Below, in pieces: positions 7,465 through 14,252 of a stretch of 34,460 nt of DNA (position 1 is its first letter; each line of letters begins with the position of its first letter). The notes beneath the pieces were generated by a model. It saw only the letters and a program-made list of their open reading frames with translations, searched no databases and was not told the origin of the DNA. Origin of the DNA: Burkholderiaceae bacterium (GTDB taxonomy: Bacteria > Pseudomonadota > Gammaproteobacteria > Burkholderiales > Burkholderiaceae_E). Where the stretch lies: assembly GCA_024637395.1 (NCBI GenBank), contig JAGXFG010000045.1:1-34460 (forward strand), read 5' to 3'. Made by a program: the position numbers and the translations under genes.

Positions 7465-8058
7465 TCACATCCCGAGCGCTTCTTCCGACAGCCCCAGCGC
7501 CAGGCCCAGCAGCTGCGTGATGAGCAGGGTTCTAATCGCCGGGCCGGGTGTGCCGACCTGAACCGCGTCGAACTGCAGATGACAGTGCGGGCAGGCGGTG
7601 CAGAGCGCCTCGGCCCCCGACTCCAGTGCAGAGGCGATCTTGACCCGCGTCATGCGACCCGCAAGCGCAGAGTTCGCCTCATGCAGCGGGTCCCCGCAGC
7701 AATCCAGGCGCCGCGACCATTCGACCGGCTCGGCGCCGGTCAGGCGGATCAGGTCTTCAAAGATCGTCGGCGCCAGGGGATTGTCGAAGCGCGCCACATC
7801 GCTCGGACGCAACGCGTGGCAGCCATACTGCGCCACGACCCGCAACTGCGCCTGGGGAGCGCACACCGCCGCCGCAAGGGTGTCGGATCCGATCTCTTGC
7901 GCCAATACCGGCAGCAGGTGTTCGACCTTGGCCACTGCGGACCAGACCAGACCTTCGTCGGCGAGTACCCCCGTCACTCGCGCGCGCAGTTGCTCGTCCT
8001 CATTGAGGAACCGGATCGCGTGGCGCAGCGTGCCCAGGCAACAGGTGCAGGGGGTCAC
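7465..8058 (-). CDS. HdrB-like CCG-domain protein, C-terminal part
   Basis: 197 aa from GTG 8058, which overlaps the stop of the preceding frame as GTGA. It begins with the CxxC (C4, C7 in TPCTCC) that belongs to the first CCG motif of the upstream frame. It then holds a complete second CCG motif: C80, C120-C121 (DCCG), and C156/C159 (ACPHC). In HdrB and the C-terminal part of E. coli GlpC such motifs bind unusual 4Fe-4S clusters. Together with the upstream 72 aa it makes a normal-length HdrB of about 270 aa. One extra G at the junction (CTGGTGACC instead of CTGTGACC) would fuse the frames as DVLVTPCTCC, which fits the family. It is either a frameshifted gene, a sequencing error, or a coupled two-piece subunit. 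Confidence 0.85.
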   Translation of the reverse strand: MTPCTCCLGTLRHAIRFLNEDEQLRARVTGVLADEGLVWSAVAKVEHLLPVLAQEIGSDTLAAAVCAPQAQLRVVAQYGCHALRPSDVARFDNPLAPTIFEDLIRLTGAEPVEWSRRLDCCGDPLHEANSALAGRMTRVKIASALESGAEALCTACPHCHLQFDAVQVGTPGPAIRTLLITQLLGLALGLSEEALGM

Positions 8059-8273
8059 AGCACATCGAGACCTGCGCGCTCGGCCAGCGCGAGGTTGCGG
8101 GCGGCAGAGACCACGAATGCGTCGCGGCTGACAGCGCGCGCGGGATAGCCGCAGCAGTTGAACTCGAGATCGACCAGCTCGACGCCGAGATGCTCCATCA
8201 CGGCCCTGGTCGAGGCCTCGTAGGCGGGGAGCTGGGTCGGAATCTTGCAGCCGAGGAAGAGCGCGTACTTCAT
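8055..8273 (-). CDS. HdrB-like CCG-domain protein, N-terminal part
   Basis: 72 aa starting at ATG 8273, which overlaps the stop of the membrane FeS fusion gene as ATGA. The start MKYALFLGCKIP and the cysteines C9 and C40-C41 (NCCGYP) are the first two elements of the CCG signature of HdrB, GlpC and SdhE-type proteins. The third element (CxxC) falls in the next frame. On its own this fragment cannot complete a cluster site. It probably transfers or bifurcates no electrons itself but relays them between GlpA/GlpB and the membrane FeS protein, by analogy with GlpC. See the C-terminal part for the frame break. Confidence 0.85.
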   Translation of the reverse strand: MKYALFLGCKIPTQLPAYEASTRAVMEHLGVELVDLEFNCCGYPARAVSRDAFVVSAARNLALAERAGLDVL

Positions 8274-10009
8274 GGTGCCCCCACCGTGGTACGCACGGTG
8301 CCGAGCCGCTGCACCGCCAGCGCGCGCAGTTCGCACATGATGTCGGTCACCCGCACCCCTTCGGGGCACAACTCCTGGCACTGGTAGCAGGTGGCGCAAC
8401 TCCAGACCATCTGTGAACCCAGGGTGAGCTCGTGCAGGCCCAGACGCAGCAGATTCATCACTTTCTGGGGTGTCAGGTCGATGGCCGAGCCCGCTTCCAT
8501 GCTCTGCGCGACGACCGGGCAGACGTTGGTGCAGGTTTGACATTGCACGCAACGCGACAAGGAGTGACGATCGGCGGCGAGCGGGGCGCGAACCCCGTCA
8601 GGAGCCGAGAAGCTGTGCTGCGCGCCACCGTGTTCCAGGGCCTCCGCCCAGGACAGCGCGGGCTGGGCCTGCACCCAATGCGCCGGCGCCGGCAGACCGG
8701 CCGCCGCCAGATCGGCACGCCCGGCGCCCCACAGATCAGCGAGGTCCAGGCCCACCGGACAGCGTTGCGTACACCGTCCGCAATCGGTGCACAGGTTCGC
8801 CCCATCGGCCGAGCGCAGCGCCTCGTCGCCCGGACCGTCACCGCCGCTCGAGCGCAGCAGGCGGCCCTCGGCGAGCGCCGCGGTGGCGGCCAGCTTGTAC
8901 GAGGGCAACAGGCTGGGATTGCCCAGATAGCGCGCCAGCGGCGCGACCGAACAGTCGGCATCGCACAGGCCGCAGCGCACGCAGACATCCGCAGCCATGG
9001 CCCGCCGCGTGGCGCGAGCCGCCAGCGAGAGCACCCGGCCGCGGCGCGCACGATCGCGCGCCACCGCGTTGGCGAGCAGGCTCAGCGGCCCCGCCAGCAC
9101 ATGGAAGAAACCGGTGAATGGCAGGCTGGCGAGCCCCAGAAGACAGGCCAGCAGGTGCAGATTGCTGAGCCAGGCTGCGGCGTGCCATTGGTCGAGCAAA
9201 CTGGTGAGCGGCGCCAGCATCCGGGCGAGCGGATAGGAGACAAAGGCCGACCTGGGCCGATCGTGACAGGCTGCGCAAGCCGCGGCGTGCAGTTTGCGGC
9301 CCTGCTCCACCAGGACTGGGTCGAGCGGGGCCTCCGAGCCACCGAACGAGACCCCGAATTCGCTCGCCCAGAGGGCGCGTAGGGGCTTGAGCTGGGCCTC
9401 GTTGCGCGCTCCCAGGTATTCGCTCGTCATGCGCTCGAACGCTAGCGGCGACGCGATCTTGTGGGCTTCGAGCAGGAAGCCGGTCACGAGCACGAAACCG
9501 AGCAAGGCCACGAACGCCGCATCCTGCCAGCGGCGGGCGTGTCCCGGGCCAGTGCGCGCAGTTCGCCGTCCGCTGACGAGCAGCGCCGTTCCCAGCAACA
9601 CCATCGCCCCGGATAGATTGCGCAGGAACAGGTAGGGGTCGAGCGTCGGCTCGTAAGCTGCAAACAGCCTGGCGGTCACGAGCGGCGCCAGCGCGTGCAT
9701 CAGCACGAGCAGCGTGAAGCCCGCCAACACCAGCAGGTGTGCCAGCCAGCGCAGCCTCTCCTGCGCCAGGAGCCGCGGCAGGAGCAGGGTATCGACGAGG
9801 AACGCAGCCAGTACTGGCGGCACCCGCCGACTGAACAGCACCTCGGCGGCGCCGCGCAGCGCCGCGAGCATGCGCCGTGACGGAGTGACAGCGCGGGCGT
9901 CCGGACCGACGTAGATTCGGAACCAGTGCGAGATCTGCCATACGAGCCCCAGGAGCGACAGCACCAGCGCCACGTAGAGCAGCGACTCGAAGAGCGGCGG
10001 CGAGATCAT
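8270..10009 (-). CDS. Membrane electron-transfer fusion: NarI/HdrE-like cytochrome b, c-type heme site, four CxxCxxCxxxC motifs (GlpC/HdrC-like)
   Basis: 579 aa from ATG 10009, which overlaps the glpB stop (ATGA). Residues 1-310 contain about five hydrophobic helices with His residues suited to heme b (for example H91, H105, H285, H303). Inserted before the last helix is a c-type heme motif, C245-A-A-C248-H249. The soluble part has four CxxCxxCxxxC motifs: C343-C353, C407-C417, C487-C497 and C538-C548. Taken in pairs these give two HdrC-like two-cluster modules, up to four 4Fe-4S clusters. E. coli GlpC has neither membrane hemes nor the second pair. I infer that it collects electrons from GlpAB/HdrB and delivers them to quinone or, via heme c, to the periplasm. 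The first FeS motif lacks the usual Pro after the last Cys. Confidence 0.88.
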   Translation of the reverse strand: MISPPLFESLLYVALVLSLLGLVWQISHWFRIYVGPDARAVTPSRRMLAALRGAAEVLFSRRVPPVLAAFLVDTLLLPRLLAQERLRWLAHLLVLAGFTLLVLMHALAPLVTARLFAAYEPTLDPYLFLRNLSGAMVLLGTALLVSGRRTARTGPGHARRWQDAAFVALLGFVLVTGFLLEAHKIASPLAFERMTSEYLGARNEAQLKPLRALWASEFGVSFGGSEAPLDPVLVEQGRKLHAAACAACHDRPRSAFVSYPLARMLAPLTSLLDQWHAAAWLSNLHLLACLLGLASLPFTGFFHVLAGPLSLLANAVARDRARRGRVLSLAARATRRAMAADVCVRCGLCDADCSVAPLARYLGNPSLLPSYKLAATAALAEGRLLRSSGGDGPGDEALRSADGANLCTDCGRCTQRCPVGLDLADLWGAGRADLAAAGLPAPAHWVQAQPALSWAEALEHGGAQHSFSAPDGVRAPLAADRHSLSRCVQCQTCTNVCPVVAQSMEAGSAIDLTPQKVMNLLRLGLHELTLGSQMVWSCATCYQCQELCPEGVRVTDIMCELRALAVQRLGTVRTTVGAP

Positions 10010-11316
10010 CGCTGCCCTGCCCCAGCTCCGCGCAACTGCCGCGTGACCTGCTCGATGGCCGCCCAGGCGGTCGCGATCGCCAGTCCGGAGCCGCACTTCG
10101 AACGCATCCAGTCCTGGTGCGCGAGAATCGAACCGACCGCGAACAAGCCCGGCCACGCCGCCCTTGCGGTCGCATCCAGCGGGTGCCAGGTGTCATCGAC
10201 CATCAGCCCGGCACGGTTGATCGGGTGACCCGCTGGATCGAGGAAATCGCGCTGGTGCCAGGCGTCACGCGAATCGGGCTGCGACACCGGCAAGTCAAGG
10301 ATGCTTTCGCGCACCCCGCGCCGATCCGCGCTCAGCCCGCGGCCGGTGAAGCGGCCGGTGGCCAGCACCACGCTGCGTGCGACCACGCTCTCGCCGCCCG
10401 CGAGGTCGTCGAGCGCGAGCGTGGCGGTCTTGCCGGCAGCGTCGTAGTCGATTCCGCGTACCCGGGAGCGCTGGCGGCGCTCGACCCCGCTCGCCGACAC
10501 GGCTCGCTCCAGCGCGGCGAGCAGCCGCAGTCCCGGCACCGAGGTCGGGATGGTGGGGATTTCAAACACCGGCACACCCAGCGCTGCCTCGAATGCGGCG
10601 TGCACTTGCGGTGCGCGGGCCAGGCCGAGAACCGCCGGGAATCCGACCGCCTGCGCAGCGCCCAGCAACTGTTTCACGACGCCGATGGTTCGCTCTCGGG
10701 TGTCGGCGGATTCGAGAGCGCCGGCCAGATGCGCGCCGTAGAGTTCGGGACTGTTCTCCGAGTTCGGGAACTCGATCCTGGCGTGGCGCAGGCCCGGCCA
10801 ACTATCAGCCTGCGCCGCGACGATCTGCGCGGCGCTGAACTCGCGCAAGCCGCGAAAGTCGATGAGCAGGCACGGTGTCCGTGCTGCGAGCGCGTCCGCG
10901 CCGGCCACCATCGTCAACGGCACCCCGTAGCTGCCCTTGATCGTGCCGATCGATGTCAGCACGTCCCGATTCAGTTCGCCCAACGGCGCGTAGGGCATGC
11001 CGGCGGAACCCAGTGCCGCGACAAAGATCTCGAAAGCATGACGAATCGCGGACTGGTCAACGCGCGCCAGGGGGTGCTCGGGTTGGTCGCGGGCCAGTGC
11101 CGCCACCGCCTGGAAAGGCGAGCGCCAGCGGCGCGCCTCGGCCACTGGGTGCACGCCCAGCAGGTCGAGAAGGCCGCTCGCGAACAGAATGCTGCCGGCG
11201 TTGCCGATCTGGATGCACGACAGGCCCTGGGCGGCAGCGAACAGGGCCGTCGCCATGCCCGCCATCCCGGCGCCGATCACGGCGACGTCGCAGTTCGCCC
11301 GTTCGGGCCCACTCAT
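10006..11316 (-). CDS. glpB: Anaerobic glycerol-3-phosphate dehydrogenase subunit B-like flavoprotein
   Basis: 436 aa, close to E. coli GlpB (about 419 aa). The N-terminal dinucleotide-binding motif is VAVIGAGMAGMATALFAAAQG (about 11-31), and GlpB-like segments such as GSILFASGLLDLLG and IPTIPTSVPGLRLL follow. The C-terminal FAD-contacting end reads LFAVGSILAHQDW and KCGSGLAIATAW. It partners GlpA in oxidising sn-glycerol-3-phosphate to DHAP and passes electrons to the FeS/membrane subunits. ATG 11316 overlaps the glpA stop and the gene's own stop overlaps the next start, so the operon is tightly coupled. Confidence 0.92.
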   Translation of the reverse strand: MSGPERANCDVAVIGAGMAGMATALFAAAQGLSCIQIGNAGSILFASGLLDLLGVHPVAEARRWRSPFQAVAALARDQPEHPLARVDQSAIRHAFEIFVAALGSAGMPYAPLGELNRDVLTSIGTIKGSYGVPLTMVAGADALAARTPCLLIDFRGLREFSAAQIVAAQADSWPGLRHARIEFPNSENSPELYGAHLAGALESADTRERTIGVVKQLLGAAQAVGFPAVLGLARAPQVHAAFEAALGVPVFEIPTIPTSVPGLRLLAALERAVSASGVERRQRSRVRGIDYDAAGKTATLALDDLAGGESVVARSVVLATGRFTGRGLSADRRGVRESILDLPVSQPDSRDAWHQRDFLDPAGHPINRAGLMVDDTWHPLDATARAAWPGLFAVGSILAHQDWMRSKCGSGLAIATAWAAIEQVTRQLRGAGAGQR

Positions 11317-12899
11317 GGCGGCAGCTCCTCGCCCAGCAGGCCGCAATGCAGAGCCTCCATCAATTCCGCCTGGGCGAGTTGCTCGCCCCACAGCACCGCG
11401 CGCTGGCTGCGCCAGCGCTCCCCAATGAAATCGCGGATCTCGGCCAGAGCTCGTAGCGCCGGGAAGTCGTCCCGCTGGGCAAGGTGGGCAGTAATGCGCA
11501 GCGCACAGAAGGCGCCCTGGCAGGCGCCCTTGCCGACGCGGCTGCGCAAGCCGATTTCCGTCAGAGTCGCCGGGTCGCCGTGCGCACGCAGCGCGCCATC
11601 GATCGCCTCGACCGCACTTGCCGACACCATTTCGCATTCGCACAGAATCGGGTCGGAGGTCGCGTGCGAACGCAGCCACGCCCGCGGCGCCTGCCCCGGT
11701 TCGGTCCACGCGCCCTCCACCGCCAACGGCAGGGGCGTGGTGGCAGTGACACAAGGACGCCTCACGCCGAGGCGCCGGCAGACCAGGTCGGCGGCGCGTT
11801 CGGCCATCAGCCGGCAGGTGGTGAGCTTGCCGCCGGTAATCGAAGTCAGATTCTCGAGACCGTGATCTTCGTGGTCGAACAGTGCGAACCCGCGCGAGAT
11901 GGTACGGGCCGCTCCCGCGGCGGCCGCCCCCACCAGCGGACGGACCCCCGAGTAGGCCCGAATGAAGCGGGTGTCCGCGAGCGCCGGCATCATCCGCGCA
12001 GCTTCAGCGATGATCAGGTCGGCCTCGGCCGTGGTAGGGATGATGTCATCGAGGTCATCGACCCGCGTCGACGTGGTCCCGACAATCGACACCGTGCCCC
12101 CGGGCATCACGATATCGGCATTGCCGGGCCGGCGCAGGCGGTTGACAACGCGCCTCGCCAAGCGGGTGTGGGTGACCAGCAAGGTTCCCTTGGACCAGGT
12201 CATCTCGATCGGGACTCCGGCGAGTTGTGCCACTTCCCCGGCCCAGGCCCCGGCAGCATTGACAACCTGCTCGGCCTCGATCCGCAGGTCCGCGCCGTCC
12301 CTTCCCGACCTAACCCACACCGCGCTGATGCGTCGCCCGGAGCGCTCGCAGCCAACCACTCGTGCTCGGCGCAACAGGCGTGCACCCAGACTTTGCGCTT
12401 GGGCCATGCTCTCCAGTGAAAGTCGAAACGGGTCGATCGAGGCATCGGGCACTTCGAAAACCGCGATCGCCTGCTCCGAGAGCATCGGTTCCGCGGCACG
12501 CGCTGCGGCAACGTCGAGCGCGCGCGCGGCGATTCCGGCGCGCTCGCAGTGCGCCGGGAAATCGGCGATATAGCGTTCGTCGTCGCCTGGCAGCGCGACA
12601 AAATAGCCGCCCGTGTCCTGGATCGTCTGTGCGGCTACGCGCTTGAGGATCTCGCCCTCGCTGCGGCACTCCATGGCTGCCGCGCGATCACCGGCCGCGT
12701 ACCGTGCGCCGCTGTGGAGCAGCCCATGATTGCGCCCCGAAGCCCCGGCGTTGATATCGTTTTTCTCGACCACGACGCAGTCCACGCCGCGCAGCGCCAG
12801 ATCGCGCGCCAGAGCCGTGCCCGTTGCTCCGCCCCCGATGATCAGCACTCGGGTCTGGATAAGGGATGCGAAATTCAATCGCGCCTCGAGGCAAGCCAT
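11313..12899 (-). CDS. glpA: Anaerobic glycerol-3-phosphate dehydrogenase subunit A
   Basis: 528 aa; E. coli GlpA is about 540 aa. It has an FAD-binding Rossmann motif GGGATG (22-27), then the family signature GRNHGLLHSGARY, SGVRPLV and TGGKLTTCRLMAE. The C-terminal BFD-like [2Fe-2S] domain has Cys at 420, 422, 460 and 465 (CEC...GACQGAFC). This C-terminal domain separates GlpA from the aerobic GlpD. It oxidises glycerol-3-phosphate at the cytoplasmic face. It is the first gene of the operon, and all downstream junctions are 4-base overlaps. ATG 12899 has no obvious Shine-Dalgarno, so a start a few codons downstream is possible. No GlpR or FNR-type site was recognised upstream. Confidence 0.94.
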   Translation of the reverse strand: MACLEARLNFASLIQTRVLIIGGGATGTALARDLALRGVDCVVVEKNDINAGASGRNHGLLHSGARYAAGDRAAAMECRSEGEILKRVAAQTIQDTGGYFVALPGDDERYIADFPAHCERAGIAARALDVAAARAAEPMLSEQAIAVFEVPDASIDPFRLSLESMAQAQSLGARLLRRARVVGCERSGRRISAVWVRSGRDGADLRIEAEQVVNAAGAWAGEVAQLAGVPIEMTWSKGTLLVTHTRLARRVVNRLRRPGNADIVMPGGTVSIVGTTSTRVDDLDDIIPTTAEADLIIAEAARMMPALADTRFIRAYSGVRPLVGAAAAGAARTISRGFALFDHEDHGLENLTSITGGKLTTCRLMAERAADLVCRRLGVRRPCVTATTPLPLAVEGAWTEPGQAPRAWLRSHATSDPILCECEMVSASAVEAIDGALRAHGDPATLTEIGLRSRVGKGACQGAFCALRITAHLAQRDDFPALRALAEIRDFIGERWRSQRAVLWGEQLAQAELMEALHCGLLGEELPP

Positions 12900-13280
12900 C
12901 GAGACACAAGATTACGCCAAACTTAGTCCAGTCGCTCGCGCTGGTCTCCCGATACCACCCCGCCCGACTGATCCCACCGTGCCGAAACGCCCGAACGCAA
13001 CTGATCTGTAATCGAGCCCCAATCCACTGCGTGATTTCCTGGCGACGTGACGGCGTCAGAGCTATTTTCTGATCACCTCGTTCAGGCTGTGCTGGTACAG
13101 CGTCACATCCGCCACCAGCCGCTTCAGGCGAGCATTCGCGTCCTTGAGCCAGTGTTCATTGTCCCGCCTGCGAACCTCGACCGTACTTTGGGTTATGTAC
13201 GCCGACGCACATACGGTCCTCAAGATTTGCCAAATAATGAGCTCACAGGAATTGCTGCGCAATTAATCGGGAGCAGGCGA
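12900..13280. other. Intergenic between glpA and the DUF3494 protein gene
   Basis: Contains the divergent promoters of glpA (leftward) and the ice-binding-like gene (rightward), plus a scrap of an IS3-type transposase at 13062-13165. ACCGTA at 13180-13185 and TACGGT at 13212-13217 form a spaced inverted repeat in front of the rightward gene. No promoter hexamers are convincing. Confidence 0.5.
13062..13165 (-). pseudogene. IS3-family OrfA transposase, C-terminal fragment
   Basis: The minus-strand frame ends NEHWLKDANARLKRLVADVT then LYQHSLNEVIRK-stop. This resembles the leucine-zipper C-terminus of IS3/IS407-type OrfA (family pattern: ENxRLKxLVADLxLDxxxLxEVxxKK). The helix-turn-helix part and OrfB are missing, and no terminal inverted repeats were found, so this is a relic. 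Confidence 0.6.
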
Positions 13281-14219
13281 ATGAACGAGATGAGATTGAA
13301 ATTGGCCATACCGCTATTTGTCGCGCTGGCTTACGCGCCCGCCCAGGTACTGGCTGAGCCGATATTGAGTGTGGATTTGGCAGGCTTTGCGGTTCTGGGT
13401 GCGACGACCGTGACCAATGTTCCGACGAGCACCATCAGCGGCAGCGTGGGTGCCTGGAACGCTTCCGATGGAAGTAGTACCGCGATCACCGGCCTTGCAT
13501 GCGGCGGGGCATATGTTGCGGGTTCCTCTTGTACGGACCCGCAGGTGACTGGCGGGACGGTAGAACCAGGTACCGCGCTGGCGATGTCGGCTCAGGCTGA
13601 TCTCACCACTGCGAGAACTAATCTGGGACTCCTGGGACCTGGCACCACATTGGGTGCGGATCTGGCTGGTCTTACGCTCGCTCCAGGCGTCTATACGGTT
13701 CCCGCGGGAGTTAGTAACTTGACGGGAACGCTCACTCTCAATGGCCTTGGCGACGCGGATGCGTTCTGGCTTTTCCAAATGCCGAGCACGCTGATCACCT
13801 CGCCTGGCTCGGCGGTGATGGTGATAAATACCGGCTCAGGTGCCGGGGTCTTCTGGAATGTCGGGAGCTCTGCGACTATCGATACGACGACTTCGTTCGA
13901 AGGAAATATTCTCGCGCTTACGGCCATCACTGTGAACCACGCCGCGACAATCGGTTGCGGCAGGGCCTTGGCGGACAATGCTGCAGTAACCTTGAACGAC
14001 AACACCATCGGTACCGACTGCGCCACGGGTACGTGGGGGGCGGGCAGCACCGGCTACAGCGGCGGCGGCCTATCGTTTGATACGGGTGCCAACACTGTCG
14101 TTGATACCGGCGGCAATGTCGTGTCCGTTCCCGGCGCAGCCATTCCCGAGCCGGTGACGCTCGCGCTGCTGGGCGTCGGCCTGGGCGGGATTGGTTTCAG
14201 CAGGCGCAAGCGCGCGTAA
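13281..14219 (+). CDS. Ice-binding-like protein (DUF3494) with PEP-CTERM anchor
   Basis: 312 aa. A signal peptide (MRLKLAIPLFVALAYAPAQV, cut near VLA-E) is followed by a DUF3494/IBP-type beta-helix domain (about 30-260). Family features are AVLGATTVTNVPTSTISG near the start, LTLAPGVYTVPAGVSNLTGT, DADAFWLFQMPSTLIT and VFWNVGSSATID. A Gly-rich spacer and the PEP-CTERM signal IPEPVTLALLGVGLGGIG-FSRRKRA end it. DUF3494 proteins include secreted ice-binding proteins, but many members in mesophiles have unknown ligands or act as adhesins. GGGAG sits 8 bases before ATG 13281; the frame stays open upstream but is not protein-like. It has no cotranscribed neighbour. Confidence 0.88.
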   Translation: MNEMRLKLAIPLFVALAYAPAQVLAEPILSVDLAGFAVLGATTVTNVPTSTISGSVGAWNASDGSSTAITGLACGGAYVAGSSCTDPQVTGGTVEPGTALAMSAQADLTTARTNLGLLGPGTTLGADLAGLTLAPGVYTVPAGVSNLTGTLTLNGLGDADAFWLFQMPSTLITSPGSAVMVINTGSGAGVFWNVGSSATIDTTTSFEGNILALTAITVNHAATIGCGRALADNAAVTLNDNTIGTDCATGTWGAGSTGYSGGGLSFDTGANTVVDTGGNVVSVPGAAIPEPVTLALLGVGLGGIGFSRRKRA

Positions 14220-14252
14220 AACCCGGGTCCTTCCTTCATGCCTGGCGCGACC

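Noticed and set aside
8055-8552. 165-aa frame extending the HdrB N-terminal part upstream
   Set aside because: The upstream 93 residues overlap the membrane fusion gene and are not family-like; ATG 8273 in an ATGA overlap is the natural start.
10117-11865. 582-aa plus-strand frame opposite glpA/glpB
   Set aside because: Arg-rich antisense product without motifs, contradicted by strong GlpA/GlpB similarity on the minus strand.
12900-13280. Complete IS3 element
   Set aside because: Only the OrfA tail is visible; no OrfB, no inverted repeats and no target duplication.
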